This document shows positions 8,197 to 18,566 of a stretch of 64,000 nucleotides of DNA, one piece after another. The stretch's first letter is position 1. The number at the start of each line of letters is the position of its first letter. The translations under genes were made by a program, and so were the position numbers. Source of the stretch: Stenotrophomonas sp. HITSZ_GD (GTDB lineage: Bacteria > Pseudomonadota > Gammaproteobacteria > Xanthomonadales > Xanthomonadaceae); contig NZ_JARQXB010000006.1 of NCBI RefSeq assembly GCF_029543105.1, positions 1 through 64,000 on the forward strand, given 5' to 3'. A model generated the notes under the pieces. The model ran no database searches. It saw only the letters and a program-made list of their open reading frames with translations, and was not told the DNA's origin.

Positions 8197-10551
8197 CTAC
8201 AGCGCGATCTCCTTGCCTGGCAACAGCTCGGCCAGCTGCGCCTTGAACAGCGCGCGGATGCGCGCCAGCGCCGCTTCGTTCTCGGCCTCGAAGCGCAGTA
8301 CCAGCACCGGCGTGGTGTTGGAGGCGCGCAGCAGGCCCCAGCCGTCGTTGAAGTCCGCGCGCAGCCCGTCGATGGTGGCGATGCGCGCGCCTTCGAACGC
8401 AGAGCCCTCGCCCTGCGCCTGCACGGCGGCCACGAAACGCGCCACCAGCTCGTGCGGCGAGCCGTCCACGGGCAGCTTGATCTCCGGCGTGGACACGCTG
8501 TCGGGCAGCTCGGCGAGCACTTCCGAAGGCGTCTCCTCGCGCTGCGCCAGCACTTCCAGCAGGCGCGCGGCCGCGTAGAGGCCATCGTCGAAGCCGTACC
8601 ACCGCTCCTTGAAGAAGAAGTGGCCACTCATCTCGCCAGCCAGCTCGGCATCGGTCTCGCGCATCTTGGACTTGATCAGCGAGTGCCCGGTCTTCCACAT
8701 CATCGGGCTGCCGCCATGGCGCAGGACGAAATCCTGCAGCTTCCCGGTGCACTTCACGTCGTAGATGATCAGCGCGCCCGGATTGCGCTGCAGCACGTCG
8801 GCGGCGAACAACATCAGCAGGCGGTCCGGGAAGACCATCTTGCCTTCGCGGGTGACCACGCCCAGCCGGTCGGCGTCGCCGTCGAAAGCCAGGCCGATGT
8901 CCGCGTCGAAGCGCTGGACCATCTGCACCAGGTCATCGAGGTTGTGCGGCTCGCTCGGGTCGGGGTGGTGGTTGGGGAACGTGCCATCCACGTCGCAGTA
9001 CAACGGGATGACTTCCGCGCCGATCGCCTCCAGCAGGCGCGGGGCGATATCGCCGGCCACGCCGTTGCCGGCGTCGGCCACCACCTTCAGCGGGCGGTCC
9101 AGCTGCACGTCGTCGGCGATGCGCTGGATGTAGTCCTCGCTGACATCCTGCTGGCTGAGCGCGCCAGGCTCGGCGGCGGTGTGCAGGCGCCCTTCGCTGA
9201 TGCGGCGGTACAGGTCGGTGATCGCATCGCCGGCCAGCGTCTCGCCGCCGATGACGATCTTGAACCCGTTGTAGTCCGGGGGGTTGTGGCTGCCGGTCAC
9301 GGCCACGCAGCTGCCGGCACGCAGGTGATAGGCGGCGAAGTAGACCACCGGCGTCGGTGCCAGGCCGATATCGGTAACCTGGCAGCCGGCGCGGCGCAGG
9401 CCTTCGATCAAGCCGGCCGACAGCTCCGGACCGGACAGCCGGCCGTCGCGCCCCACCACGACATCGCGCAGGCCCTGCGCCTGCATCACGCTGCCGATGG
9501 CCTGGCCGATCAGCTCGGCCACGCCCGGATTCAGTTCCTTGCCGACCACGCCGCGGATGTCGTAGGCCCGGAAGATCTCCGGCACCACGACCGCTCCCGC
9601 CGGCCGGCGCGCGAGGGCCGCGCCTTCCTCGTCCAGCGGCGCGGCGGCGGCGGCCAGCGCGGCCGCCTCGGCATCGCGCCGGAGGCTTTCGCCCAGGGTC
9701 GGCGCGTCGCCGGTCTCTTCCACCGCCGGGCGGCGCGTGGGCAGGCGCACGCGGCCGCGCGCGGCCAGCAGCACCAGCACCGCCAGCGCCAACAGCAGCA
9801 CGGCGGCGACGATGCACGGAATGGCGCCCAGGCCCAGCGGCCCGGCGTCCACTTCCTCCACCGCGGCGGACAGGCGCATGCCGTCCTTGCCGACCGGGCG
9901 CGACATCGCCTCGGCGGAGCCGGCCAGTCTCGTGTCGCCCTTCTGCACCACGTTGAACACGCCCTGGCGCAGCGCCAGGTAGCCATCGGCCGGCACGTCC
10001 AGCGCGTCGAAGGCGCCGGTCAGGCGCAGCAGCGGCAGGCGCACCAGGGTCACCGCCGGCGCGTCGCCGAGTTGCACCCGCGCGGCCACGCCCAGCCGCG
10101 GCTGGCCCCCGTCGCGCACGATGCGCACCTGGGCCTTCTCGTTCTGTAGCGCCGCCTCGAGCAGCGCCAGGCGGGAATAGCCGAACTTGGCGCTGTCGGC
10201 GTAGGCGTCGGTCAGGCCGGCCGGCCAGACCTGCACGTCCTCGGCGCCCTTGAAGCGTTCGCGGATCACGGTAGCCGCGGCGGTAGCGTCGCCGCCGGCC
10301 AGCGCGGCCAGGACTTGCGGGTCCTGCAGCAGCTTGTCGTACTGCGTGCCCTGCGCGGCCAGCGCGCGGGCCACCTCGCCCTGCGCCTGGTCGCGGGCGC
10401 GCTCTACCGCCGCGACACTGGCGTCATGCCGCCATTGCGCGTAGCCGTTCCACCCGAACCATGCCGCCAGCAGCAGCGCCAGCAATGCCAGCAACGGCGC
10501 GCTCCTGCGCAGGCTGGACACGATCTGCCCGCCTTCGTTCGTCCCGCTCAT
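8197..10551 (-). CDS. algC: membrane-tethered phosphomannomutase/phosphoglucomutase
   Basis: Interconverts 6- and 1-phosphates of mannose or glucose for LPS, exopolysaccharide or alginate-like precursors. The protein is 784 residues, far longer than the roughly 460-residue catalytic family. Residues 1-325 are an extension with membrane segments at about 16-34 and 243-265 enclosing about 205 residues that would be periplasmic. The enzyme occupies about 323-784: active serine S421 in TGSHNPP, metal loop DGDADR 557-562 and sugar loop GEMSGHFFF 639-647, all intact. It follows dut by 15 bases in a coaBC-dut-algC operon, the order also seen in Pseudomonas, where long AlgC forms are also annotated. 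xanA/xanB-type duties are possible. The linker after the second membrane segment is alanine-rich. Confidence 0.9.
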   Translation of the reverse strand: MSGTNEGGQIVSSLRRSAPLLALLALLLAAWFGWNGYAQWRHDASVAAVERARDQAQGEVARALAAQGTQYDKLLQDPQVLAALAGGDATAAATVIRERFKGAEDVQVWPAGLTDAYADSAKFGYSRLALLEAALQNEKAQVRIVRDGGQPRLGVAARVQLGDAPAVTLVRLPLLRLTGAFDALDVPADGYLALRQGVFNVVQKGDTRLAGSAEAMSRPVGKDGMRLSAAVEEVDAGPLGLGAIPCIVAAVLLLALAVLVLLAARGRVRLPTRRPAVEETGDAPTLGESLRRDAEAAALAAAAAPLDEEGAALARRPAGAVVVPEIFRAYDIRGVVGKELNPGVAELIGQAIGSVMQAQGLRDVVVGRDGRLSGPELSAGLIEGLRRAGCQVTDIGLAPTPVVYFAAYHLRAGSCVAVTGSHNPPDYNGFKIVIGGETLAGDAITDLYRRISEGRLHTAAEPGALSQQDVSEDYIQRIADDVQLDRPLKVVADAGNGVAGDIAPRLLEAIGAEVIPLYCDVDGTFPNHHPDPSEPHNLDDLVQMVQRFDADIGLAFDGDADRLGVVTREGKMVFPDRLLMLFAADVLQRNPGALIIYDVKCTGKLQDFVLRHGGSPMMWKTGHSLIKSKMRETDAELAGEMSGHFFFKERWYGFDDGLYAAARLLEVLAQREETPSEVLAELPDSVSTPEIKLPVDGSPHELVARFVAAVQAQGEGSAFEGARIATIDGLRADFNDGWGLLRASNTTPVLVLRFEAENEAALARIRALFKAQLAELLPGKEIAL

Positions 10552-10566
10552 CTCGACAGCCCCCTG

Positions 10567-11034
10567 TCAGCGCACGCCGGTGTGGCCGAATCCACCCGTA
10601 CCCCGTGCACTGTCCACGAAAGTATCCACCACCTGCAACGTCGCGCGCACGATCGGCAGCAGCACCAGCTGCGCGATGCGGTCCCCCGGGGCGATCGTGA
10701 AGGGCTCCCGGCCCCGGTTCCACACGCTGATCAGCAGCGGCCCCTGGTAGTCGGCGTCGATCAGCCCGGTCCCGTTGCCGAGCACGATGCCGTGGCGGTG
10801 GCCCAGGCCCGAGCGCGGCAGGACCACCGCGCACAGGCCCGGGTCCTCGATGTGGATCGCGATGCCGCTGGGCACCAGCACCGCATCGCCCGGCTCCAGG
10901 GTCATCGGGGCCTCGATGGCCGCGCGCAGGTCCATGCCGGCGCTGGAGGCGGTGGCATAGGCCGGCAGCGGCCATTCGTCGCCGAACCGCGGGTCGAGCA
11001 GCTTCAGCTGCAGGGTGTGGTCGCTCACGCTCAT
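10567..11034 (-). CDS. dut: deoxyuridine 5'-triphosphate nucleotidohydrolase
   Basis: Homotrimeric dUTPase that keeps uracil out of DNA and makes dUMP. The 155-residue protein carries the conserved motifs AGMDLRA (32-38), PRSGLG (73-78), GLIDADYQG (90-98) and the glycine-rich C-terminal [10 protein letters not shown]. The ATG (11032-11034) overlaps the coaBC stop as ATGA, so translation is probably coupled. Confidence 0.96.
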   Translation of the reverse strand: MSVSDHTLQLKLLDPRFGDEWPLPAYATASSAGMDLRAAIEAPMTLEPGDAVLVPSGIAIHIEDPGLCAVVLPRSGLGHRHGIVLGNGTGLIDADYQGPLLISVWNRGREPFTIAPGDRIAQLVLLPIVRATLQVVDTFVDSARGTGGFGHTGVR

Positions 11035-12266
11035 GCGTTCAGTCTCTCCGAAACCAGTTCGAGCAGCCGCTCGGCCAGCTCGGCCTTGCTGCTGCTGGGA
11101 AATACGCGCTCCCCGCCCTGCCAGTAGGCCGTGGCGGCATTGTCGTCGCTCTCGAAGCCGCCGCCGCTGACGCCGACCTGGTTGGCGATGATGAGGTCCA
11201 GGCGCTTGGAGGTCAGCTTGCCGCGTGCGTATTTCTCCACGTCGTGGGTTTCGGCGGCGAAGCCGACCACCAGTTTCAGCGCGCCGGTCTGCGCGGCGAC
11301 CTCGGCGAGGATGTCCGGCGTGCGCACCAGCTCCAGGGTCAACGTCTCGCCGGTCTTCTTGATCTTCTGCGGCACCACGCGGCGCGGGGTGTAGTCGGAC
11401 ACCGCCGCCGCGCCGATGTAGATGTCGGCGGGGAACGCGGCCAGCACGGCATCGCGCATCTGCGCGGCCGAGCGCACGTCCACGCGCTGCACGCCGGCCG
11501 GCGTGGGCAGCTGCACCGGGCCGGCCACCAGGGTGACGTCGGCCCCTTGCCGGGCGGCCGCGGCGGCCAACGCGAAGCCCATCTTGCCGCTGCTGCGGTT
11601 GCCCACGTAGCGGACGGGGTCGAGGTCTTCGTAGGTCGGGCCGGCACTGATGACCAGGCGCAGCCCGCGCAGGCGGGCCTCGGCGGCGGCAGCCGGCGGC
11701 GGCGCGATGCCCGAGGCCAGCGCGGCGACCAGTTCGTGCGGTTCCACCAACCGGCCCGGCCCGGACTCCCCTTCGGCCAGCGGGCCGTCGGCCGGGCCCA
11801 CCACGCGCACGCCCCGCTCGAGCAGCGTGGCGACGTTGGCCTGCGTGGCCGGGTGCAGCCACATGCGGTGGTTCATGGCGGGCGCGACGGTGACCGGCGC
11901 GGTGGTGGCCAGGCACAACGTGGTGACCAGATCATCGGCCAGGCCATGCGCCAGGTGCGCGATGAGGTCGGCCGTGGCGGGCGCCACGACGACGCGGTCG
12001 GCCCAGCGGGCGAGCTCGATATGGCCCATGGCCTGTTCGGCGGCGCTGTCCCACAGCGTGGTGCGGGTCGGGTGGCCGGACAGGGCCTGGAAGCTGAGCG
12101 GGGTCACGAACTGCTGGGCCCCGGACGTCATCGCGACCTGCACGTCCGCACCCGCGTCGCGCAGCCGCCGGACCAGCTCCAGCGATTTGTAGGCAGCGAT
12201 GCCGCCACCCACGCACAGCAGCACACGTTGCCCCCGCAGCGGGCCGGGCTCGGATTTCGCAGTCAC
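11031..12266 (-). CDS. coaBC: bifunctional phosphopantothenoylcysteine decarboxylase / phosphopantothenate--cysteine ligase
   Basis: Carries out two consecutive steps of coenzyme A synthesis. The 411-residue fusion has an N-terminal flavoprotein CoaC part (about 1-190, with [16 protein letters not shown] and the PAMNHRMW motif near 130) and a C-terminal CoaB part with [13 protein letters not shown] and the lysine-rich KIKKTGE segment. The start codon is GTG at 12264-12266. It heads the coaBC-dut-algC operon and is divergent from radC. Confidence 0.95.
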   Translation of the reverse strand: MTAKSEPGPLRGQRVLLCVGGGIAAYKSLELVRRLRDAGADVQVAMTSGAQQFVTPLSFQALSGHPTRTTLWDSAAEQAMGHIELARWADRVVVAPATADLIAHLAHGLADDLVTTLCLATTAPVTVAPAMNHRMWLHPATQANVATLLERGVRVVGPADGPLAEGESGPGRLVEPHELVAALASGIAPPPAAAAEARLRGLRLVISAGPTYEDLDPVRYVGNRSSGKMGFALAAAAARQGADVTLVAGPVQLPTPAGVQRVDVRSAAQMRDAVLAAFPADIYIGAAAVSDYTPRRVVPQKIKKTGETLTLELVRTPDILAEVAAQTGALKLVVGFAAETHDVEKYARGKLTSKRLDLIIANQVGVSGGGFESDDNAATAYWQGGERVFPSSSKAELAERLLELVSERLNA

Positions 12267-12362
12267 GTAAGGGAATTCCTACACATACAAGGAGAATTAG
12301 ATTAACCGAAGGTCGTTACGGCTCCGACATCGGGCCTTTCCGCCGCCATGCATCCTAGCCAT

Positions 12363-13037
12363 ATGCACATAAAGGATTGGCCCGTCACCGAACGTCCGCG
12401 CGAGAAGCTCCTGAGCCAGGGCCCGGGGCAGCTCTCCAACGCCGAACTGCTCGCCATTTTCATCGGGTCGGGCGTGCGCGGTCAGGACGCCGTCAGAACC
12501 TCGCGCGAGCTCCTGGCCGAGGCCGGGGAGCTGCGCGGCCTGCTGGACCGCGAACCCGGCGACCTGGTCAGGCTGACCGGCCTGGGGCCCGCGAATGCCT
12601 GCAAGCTGTCAGCGGCGCTGGAACTGAGCCGCCGCCACATGAAGGCCGAGCTGGAGCGCGGCGCCAAGCTCGACAACGCCGAGACGGCCAGCCGCTATTT
12701 CACCGCGCGCCTGCGCCCGCGCAAGCAGGAGATCTTCGCGGCGCTGTTCCTGGATACGCGCCACCGGGCCCTGGCCTTCGAGGAGTTGTTCAGCGGCACG
12801 ATCAACCAGGCGCAGGTGCACCCCCGCGAGGTGCTGCGGCGTGCGCTGGCCCACAACGCGGCGGCGGTGATCGTGGGGCACAACCACCCGTCGGGGGACC
12901 CGGAGCCCTCCGCCGCGGACCGCAGCCTTACCCAGCGTCTGCACCAGGCCCTGGGCCTGGTGGATATTCGCCTGCTGGACCATCTCGTGATTGGCGACGG
13001 GGCGCCGGTGTCCTTCGCTGCGCGCGGCTGGGTCTGA
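12363..13037 (+). CDS. radC: RadC-family JAB/MPN-domain protein
   Basis: RadC (YicR) proteins are widespread, with a helix-hairpin-helix part ([12 protein letters not shown], 71-82) and a JAB1/MPN metalloprotease-like domain. Metal residues are visible as HNHPSG at 173-178 with D186. Despite the name, a direct repair function is not established for the family. The ATG at 12363 gives the usual MHIKDWP-type N-terminus (224 residues); an ATG 15 bases upstream would add five unusual residues. Divergent from coaBC, as in Pseudomonas. Confidence 0.9.
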   Translation: MHIKDWPVTERPREKLLSQGPGQLSNAELLAIFIGSGVRGQDAVRTSRELLAEAGELRGLLDREPGDLVRLTGLGPANACKLSAALELSRRHMKAELERGAKLDNAETASRYFTARLRPRKQEIFAALFLDTRHRALAFEELFSGTINQAQVHPREVLRRALAHNAAAVIVGHNHPSGDPEPSAADRSLTQRLHQALGLVDIRLLDHLVIGDGAPVSFAARGWV

Positions 13038-13098
13038 GTCCACCTCGGCGGGCGCTCCGCGTCCGTGGGGGCGCCGCGCGCGGCCCCAGCTGAACGTT

Positions 13099-13131
13099 CC
13101 CCGCGTCCGTCATCGCGGGGTCGGTTAAAAT
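13099..13131 (+). promoter_or_regulatory. hairpin (possible radC terminator) and argS -10 box
   Basis: Arms CCCCGCG (13099-13105) and CGCGGGG (13114-13120) form a 7-bp stem. Five bases later TAAAAT (13126-13131) is a good -10 element 31 bases before the argS start; no clear -35 is visible. Confidence 0.45.
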
Positions 13132-13162
13132 CGCCGCCTTTCTCGCTCCAGCAGAATCCTCC

Positions 13163-14851
13163 GTGAAACCCCAACTCCGCGCCCTGATTGGTCAAGGCAT
13201 CGAAGCCTTGCGCGCCAACGGCACCCTGCCCGCCGACACCCTGCCGCCGGATTTCGTGGTCGAACGTCCGAAGACCCGCGAGCACGGCGATTTCGCCACC
13301 AACGCCGCGATGCTGCTGGCCAAGGCGGCGCGCACCAATCCGCGCGCGCTGGCCCAGGCACTGGTCCAGGCGCTGCCCGCCAGCGACGACGTGGCCCGAG
13401 TGGAGATCGCCGGCCCGGGTTTCATCAACTTCCATCTGGCGCCCACCGCATACCAGCGCGAAGCGGCCAGCGTGCTCAAGCAGGGCCATGACTACGGGCG
13501 CAACCTGCGCGGCGACGGGCACAACGTGGGCGTGGAGTACGTGTCGGCCAACCCGACCGGCCCGCTGCACGTCGGCCATGGCCGCGCGGCGGCCATCGGC
13601 GACAGCCTGGCCCGCCTGCTCGATGCCAACGGCTGGAACGTCAAGCGCGAGTTCTACTACAACGACGCCGGCGTGCAGATCGAGAACCTCGCCCGCTCGG
13701 TGCAGTCGCGCGCGCTCGGCCTGACGCCGGACAGCGAAGGCTGGCCGGAAGACGGCTACCGCGGCGACTACATCGTCGATGTGGCCAAGGCCTACCTGGC
13801 CGGCGAGACGGTCGACCTGGAAGGCCACCTGGTCACCGGCGCCAAGGATCCGCAGGACTTCGACGCGATCCGCCGCTTCGCCGTGGCCTACCTGCGCAAC
13901 GAGCAGAACCACGACTTGGCCGCGTTCGGCGTGGATTTCGACATCTACTTCCTGGAAAGCTCGCTGTACCGCGACGGCAAGGTCGAGGAAGCAGTGCAGA
14001 AGCTCATCGCCTCCGGCCACACCTACGAGGAAGGCGGCGCGCTGTGGCTGAAGTCCAGCGACTTCGGCGACGACAAGGACCGCGTGATGCGCAAGTCCGA
14101 CGGCACGTACACCTACTTCGTGCCGGACGTGGCCTACCACCTCACCAAGTGGCAGCGCGGCTACGAGCGCGCGATTACCGAACTGGGCGCCGACCACCAC
14201 GGCTCGCTGGCGCGCGTGCGCGCCGGCCTGCAGGCCATGGACCTGGGCATTCCCAAGGGCTGGCCGGAATACGTGCTGCACCAGATGGTGACGGTGATGC
14301 GCGGCGGCGAGGAGGTGAAGCTGTCCAAGCGCGCCGGCAGCTACCTGACCTTGCGCGACCTGATCGACGAAGTCGGCCGCGATGCCACCCGCTGGTTCCT
14401 GATCGCGCGCAAGCCCGATTCGCAGCTGACCTTCGACATCGATCTCGCACGCCAGCAGAGCAATGACAACCCGGTCTTCTACGTGCAGTATGCCCACGCC
14501 CGCGTGTGCAGCCTGCTGCGCCAGGCGCAGGAGAAGGGCCTGGCGCACGACCTGGGCAAGGGCAGCGCCGGGCTGGGGCTGCTGAACGACGAGACCTCGC
14601 TGTGGCTGATGATCGAGATTTCCCGCTATCCGGAAGTCGTCGAGGCCGCCGGTGAGGCGCTGGAGCCGCACCAGATCGCGCAGTACCTGCGTGAATTGGC
14701 GCACGCCTTCCACACGTGGTATCACGGGACGCCGGTGCTGGTGGACGACGCGGCCGAACGCGACGCCAAGCTGGCGCTGGCGCAGGCCGCACGCCAGGTG
14801 CTGGCCAACGGGCTGGACATCCTCGGCGTTGGCGCGCCGGAAAAAATGTAA
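13163..14851 (+). CDS. argS: arginine--tRNA ligase
   Basis: Class I synthetase charging tRNA-Arg. The 562-residue protein shows the [14 protein letters not shown] signature (HVGH at 136-139), an LSKRAG element in place of KMSKS, and a C-terminal DALR anticodon-binding domain ending [12 protein letters not shown], typical of ArgS. The start is GTG at 13163. A SPOR-domain gene follows 40 bases later on the same strand and is probably co-transcribed, an arrangement common in gammaproteobacteria. Confidence 0.97.
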   Translation: MKPQLRALIGQGIEALRANGTLPADTLPPDFVVERPKTREHGDFATNAAMLLAKAARTNPRALAQALVQALPASDDVARVEIAGPGFINFHLAPTAYQREAASVLKQGHDYGRNLRGDGHNVGVEYVSANPTGPLHVGHGRAAAIGDSLARLLDANGWNVKREFYYNDAGVQIENLARSVQSRALGLTPDSEGWPEDGYRGDYIVDVAKAYLAGETVDLEGHLVTGAKDPQDFDAIRRFAVAYLRNEQNHDLAAFGVDFDIYFLESSLYRDGKVEEAVQKLIASGHTYEEGGALWLKSSDFGDDKDRVMRKSDGTYTYFVPDVAYHLTKWQRGYERAITELGADHHGSLARVRAGLQAMDLGIPKGWPEYVLHQMVTVMRGGEEVKLSKRAGSYLTLRDLIDEVGRDATRWFLIARKPDSQLTFDIDLARQQSNDNPVFYVQYAHARVCSLLRQAQEKGLAHDLGKGSAGLGLLNDETSLWLMIEISRYPEVVEAAGEALEPHQIAQYLRELAHAFHTWYHGTPVLVDDAAERDAKLALAQAARQVLANGLDILGVGAPEKM

Positions 14852-14891
14852 GGAACCGCAAGGTTCAGGCAGTTCAACGGAGAAGCGGTAG

Positions 14892-15752
14892 ATGGCAGCA
14901 CGTCGCGGTAAGAGCCAGGCAAAGCGCAACAGCGGCAACGGCACCCCGGGTTGGGTCTGGCTGGTGGCCGGCGCGGCGATCGCCGCGGTGGTGTTCCTGG
15001 CAGCGCCCGGCCTGTTCAAGAAGGACGGCGACGGCTTCCTGCGCGTCGGCCCGCATCCGAACCCGGACGCGCAGCCCGCGCCGGTGGTCGATGCCGATGT
15101 CGACAGCCCGGCCGAACTGCCCAAGCCGGCGGGCGACAAGCCGGGGGACAAGGCCGCCGACCCAGCCGCGCAGACGCAGTACGACTTCTACACGCTGCTG
15201 CCGGGCAAGGAAGTGCAGATGTCCGATGCCGAACTGGCAGCCAGCGCGCGCGCCGAGGAAGCCGCGCGCGCGCGCGCCGCGCTGGAAGGCAAGCCCGTGC
15301 CGCCGGCGCCGGCGAGCGTCGTGGCCGCGAACAATCCCGATGCGGCCACGCCAAGCCAGCCGGCCCCGATCAACGAAGCGCCGGCGCCCAAGCCGGTGGC
15401 CGAAGCGGCCCCGGCGCGCACCACGCCCGCCGCCCCCCCGACCACGCCAGCGGCCACCGTCGCCACGACGACGACGACACCGGCGCCAGCCACCACCCCC
15501 GCGTCGGCCACCAGCGACAACGTGCGCTACATCCTGCAGGCCGGTTCGTTCGGCGCCTCGGGCGATGCGGAATCGACCAAGGCCAAGCTGGCGATGCTCG
15601 GCCTGGCGGCGCGCGTGGAATCGGCGCAGATCGGCGGCAAGACGGTCTACCGCGTCCGCATGGGGCCGTACGGCACCGCCAGCGAGTTGGCCGAGGCCAA
15701 GCAGAAGCTCAGCGGCAGCGGGTTGCCCGCCATCGCGATCAAGGCGCAGTAA
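14892..15752 (+). CDS. SPOR-domain membrane protein (FtsN/DedD-like)
   Basis: Single-pass inner-membrane protein of 286 residues: short basic cytoplasmic tail, membrane segment at about 20-38, a long alanine/proline/threonine-rich periplasmic linker (about 60-210) and a C-terminal SPOR domain (about 212-286, starting VRYILQAGSFG). SPOR domains bind denuded glycan strands at the division septum, so a role in cell division or septal wall remodelling is likely. FtsN itself is often encoded after argS. It ends with a strong terminator. Confidence 0.88.
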   Translation: MAARRGKSQAKRNSGNGTPGWVWLVAGAAIAAVVFLAAPGLFKKDGDGFLRVGPHPNPDAQPAPVVDADVDSPAELPKPAGDKPGDKAADPAAQTQYDFYTLLPGKEVQMSDAELAASARAEEAARARAALEGKPVPPAPASVVAANNPDAATPSQPAPINEAPAPKPVAEAAPARTTPAAPPTTPAATVATTTTTPAPATTPASATSDNVRYILQAGSFGASGDAESTKAKLAMLGLAARVESAQIGGKTVYRVRMGPYGTASELAEAKQKLSGSGLPAIAIKAQ

Positions 15753-15767
15753 TCCGCCGCCCTGCTG

Positions 15768-15795
15768 AAAGCCCGGCCTGGTGCCGGGCTTTTTT
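15768..15795 (+). terminator. intrinsic terminator after the SPOR gene
   Basis: Stem AAAGCCCGGC/GCCGGGCTTT with a CTGGT loop (15768-15792) continues into a T-run. Confidence 0.9.
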
Positions 15796-15891
15796 GTTGT
15801 CCTATCGCCCGCCCGCGTCGTTGCGCCATCCGTGCATCCGCGCGGCGGTGCCGGATGCGAAAATTCAACGTCGCTTTCCCTTGGAGCAGCC

Positions 15892-16644
15892 ATGACCCAG
15901 ACCGCCCTTATCACCGGCGCCACTTCCGGCTTCGGCCTGGCCGCCGCGCGTCGCTTCGCCGGCGCCGGCTGGCGCGTGATTGTCACCGGCCGGCGCGCCG
16001 AACGCCTGCAGCCGCTGGTGGAGGAATTCGGCGCCGAGCAAGTGCACGCCGCCGTGTTCGATGTGCGCGACGCCGCCGCGATGGACGCCGCGCTCGCCGC
16101 GCTGCCGCCCGCCTTCGCCGACATCGACCTGCTGGTGAACAACGCCGGGCTGGCCCAGGGTACCGCGCCGGCGCAATCGGCCTCGCTGCAGGACTGGCAC
16201 ACGATGATCGACACCAACGTGACCGCGCTGGTGAACCTCACCCACCGTCTGCTGCCCCGGCTGATCGCGCGCAAGGGCGCGATCATCAACATCAGCTCGG
16301 TCGCGGCGACCTATCCGTATCCCGGCGGCAATACCTACGGCGGCACCAAGGCCTTCGTCAGCCAGTTCTCGCTGGGGCTGCGTTCGGACCTGCACGGCAC
16401 CGGCGTGCGCGTGACCTCGATCGAGCCGGGCATGGCGGAGACCGAGTTCACCCTGGTGCGCACCCATGGCGACCAGGCCGCGTCGGACAGGCTGTATACC
16501 GGCGCGAACCCGATGACCGCGGAGGACATCGCCGAGTCGATCTACTACGTCGCCACGCTGCCGCCGCACCTGAACATCAATCGCCTGGAGATCATGCCGG
16601 TGACGCAGTCGTTCGCCGGCTTCCAGGTCTCGCGCGAGGCCTGA
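15892..16644 (+). CDS. ydfG: SDR oxidoreductase of the YdfG type
   Basis: Short-chain dehydrogenase; YdfG of E. coli oxidises 3-hydroxy acids and reduces malonic semialdehyde with NADP. The 250-residue protein has the cofactor motif TGATSGFG (8-15), NNAG near 85, and the Tyr-x-x-x-Lys catalytic pair in TYGGTKAF near 150. The YdfG-like stretches 'LPPHLNINRLEIMPVTQSFAG' type near the C-terminus make the subfamily clear. The ATG at 15892 is preceded by TTGGAG. It converges on the acyltransferase with only four bases between stops. Confidence 0.9.
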   Translation: MTQTALITGATSGFGLAAARRFAGAGWRVIVTGRRAERLQPLVEEFGAEQVHAAVFDVRDAAAMDAALAALPPAFADIDLLVNNAGLAQGTAPAQSASLQDWHTMIDTNVTALVNLTHRLLPRLIARKGAIINISSVAATYPYPGGNTYGGTKAFVSQFSLGLRSDLHGTGVRVTSIEPGMAETEFTLVRTHGDQAASDRLYTGANPMTAEDIAESIYYVATLPPHLNINRLEIMPVTQSFAGFQVSREA

Positions 16645-16648
16645 ACCC

Positions 16649-17761
16649 TCAGGCCGCGGCGGACGCGGCCTGTCGCCGCGCCCGCCAGCGATGGCGCAGG
16701 CGCAGGCCGGGCCGTTCGACGAGGTAATGCAGCACAGCCGCCGCCAGCAGCGCGGCGGCGCCATAGATCGCGAAGGCGAGGAACCCGCGACCGGCCAACC
16801 AGTCGCCCCAGGCGGCCTGCACGAGGTGGTAGATGGCCTTGTGCACCAGGTAGAGGCTGTAGGACACCGCGGCCAGCCAGCCGGCGAACGGCAGCGCGCG
16901 GCGTCCGATCCAGCTGCCCGGCGCGGCGCCGGCAAATACCAACAGGCCCATGCCCAGCGACAGCACCGGCCAGCCGAGCGAGTTGCCGAGCAAACCCACA
17001 CGGTCGCGGAACAGCCACAGCGCCAACGCCATGACCGCCACGCCGGCCAGCAACACGAGGTTGGCGTGCTGCTGCGCGCGCTCCCACGACGCGGGCCGCC
17101 AGGTGCGCCAGGTCGCCAGCAGCACACCGCAGAGCAGGCCATCGAGCCGGTTCCAGGTCGGGAAATACAGGTCCTCCACAAACCAGTTGCGCAGTTGCAT
17201 GTCCGGGTCGAGCGCGTGGTCGTGCCACCAGATGCCCGCGCGCAACGCGATGCCGCCCAGCACGATGCCGGCCGCCAGCCACCCGAGCCGCGCGGACGAA
17301 GAACGCCGCGCCATAAGCACCGCCAACAGGGGGAAGAGCAGATAGAAATGTTCCTCCACGCACAACGACCAGGCATGCGAGAAGGCCGAATTCGCGCCGT
17401 AGTCGATCAGCAGGTTCACCGTGAAGGTCAGGAATCTCCACGCCGGCTCCAGCCCCGGCGCCTCGCGGAAGGCCGGCATGCATACGTACAGCACCAGGAC
17501 CACGACGAACGCGGGCAGGATGCGGAAGGCGCGGCGCAGGTAGAAGTCCCCGAAATCCAGCCGCCCGCCGGCGGCCAGCGGCTGCAATACCTGGCTGCCG
17601 ATCAGGAACCCGCTGAGCACGAAGAACAGGTCCACGCCCATCCAGCCGTAGCGTGAAAGCCACGACCAATCCGGCCCCAGCCCACCCACCACGAAGGAAT
17701 GGAACAGCATCACCCAGACGATGGCGATGGCACGCAGCAGGTCCAGGCCGGGTAGACGCAT
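16649..17761 (-). CDS. acyltransferase 3 family (OafA/YrhL-like) membrane protein
   Basis: Integral membrane O-acyltransferase of 370 residues with about ten hydrophobic segments. The N-terminal LDLLRAIAIVWVMLFHS carries the conserved Arg and His of the family, followed by GVDLFFVLSGFLI. Such enzymes acetylate or succinylate polysaccharides, LPS or lipids; the substrate cannot be told here. It is not in a recognisable sugar cluster, with ydfG convergent on one side and marC on the other. Confidence 0.85.
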   Translation of the reverse strand: MRLPGLDLLRAIAIVWVMLFHSFVVGGLGPDWSWLSRYGWMGVDLFFVLSGFLIGSQVLQPLAAGGRLDFGDFYLRRAFRILPAFVVVLVLYVCMPAFREAPGLEPAWRFLTFTVNLLIDYGANSAFSHAWSLCVEEHFYLLFPLLAVLMARRSSSARLGWLAAGIVLGGIALRAGIWWHDHALDPDMQLRNWFVEDLYFPTWNRLDGLLCGVLLATWRTWRPASWERAQQHANLVLLAGVAVMALALWLFRDRVGLLGNSLGWPVLSLGMGLLVFAGAAPGSWIGRRALPFAGWLAAVSYSLYLVHKAIYHLVQAAWGDWLAGRGFLAFAIYGAAALLAAAVLHYLVERPGLRLRHRWRARRQAASAAA

Positions 17762-17816
17762 GGTCGAGGCAGCAAGAGGGGAAGCGCGATTGTAGCCATG
17801 CGCCGCGGCGCGCGAA

Positions 17817-18491
17817 TCAGCTCGCCAGCGGATAGTCGCGCACGATGTCGAGCACGCCGTTGATCAGGAACTGCGTGCCCAGGCACACCAGCAGGAACCC
17901 CATCAGGCGCGCGAACGCGTCCACGCCGCTCTGGCCGATGAGGCGGATGATCCCGCCGGCACTGCGCAGGCAGAGCAGCAGGATCACGCACAGCAGGAAG
18001 AACGTGAGCACCGGCGCGGTCCACATCACCCATGGCGCGAACGGCTGTTCGTCCTTCATGGCCGCCGCGGTGCTGATGATCAGCGCGATGGTGCCCGGCC
18101 CGGCGGTGCTGGGCATGGCCAACGGAATGAAGGCGATGTCCGACTTGCGATGCTGGCGCAGCTCCTCGGCGCGGCTCTCCACCTCCGGCGCCTCCTCCGG
18201 CTTCTCGCGCGGGAACAGCATGCGCATGCCGATGAAGGCGACGATCATCCCGCCGGCGATGCGCAGCGCCGGGATCGAGATGCCAAACAGCTCCATCACC
18301 GCCTGCCCGGCGTAGAAGGTCACGCACATGATTGCGAAGACATAGCCGCAGGCCAGCAGCGCCTGCCGGTTGCGCTCCTGGGCGCTCATGCCGGTGGACA
18401 AGCCCAGCAGCAGGGCCACGGTGGTCAGCGGGTTGGCGATGGGCAGCAACATCGCCAGCCCGGTCGTCACCGCCTTGAGCAGTTCCAGCAT
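17817..18491 (-). CDS. marC: MarC-family inner-membrane protein
   Basis: Protein of 224 residues with six hydrophobic segments and the [12 protein letters not shown] and [10 protein letters not shown] stretches of the UPF0056/MarC family. The family has no firmly established substrate, and the antibiotic-resistance link implied by the name has been questioned. A GAGGA ribosome site precedes the ATG. The charged loop at about 100-120 ([18 protein letters not shown]) is cytoplasmic by the positive-inside rule. The symbol reflects family, not proven orthology. Confidence 0.8.
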   Translation of the reverse strand: MLELLKAVTTGLAMLLPIANPLTTVALLLGLSTGMSAQERNRQALLACGYVFAIMCVTFYAGQAVMELFGISIPALRIAGGMIVAFIGMRMLFPREKPEEAPEVESRAEELRQHRKSDIAFIPLAMPSTAGPGTIALIISTAAAMKDEQPFAPWVMWTAPVLTFFLLCVILLLCLRSAGGIIRLIGQSGVDAFARLMGFLLVCLGTQFLINGVLDIVRDYPLAS

Positions 18492-18566
18492 GCCGCAGGT
18501 CCTCGCACGTGGCGGACTCGGGCATGGTCGCGCATCGGCCCGGGCTTGCCTACTGGCCGGGGCGGC

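Noticed and set aside
8065-10149. Long plus-strand frame opposite algC
   Set aside because: Mirror frame of a confirmed enzyme; His/Gln/Arg-rich translation without motifs.
15400-15520. Short repetitive Thr/Ala/Pro coding run as a tandem repeat element
   Set aside because: It is the low-complexity linker of the SPOR protein, expected in this family.
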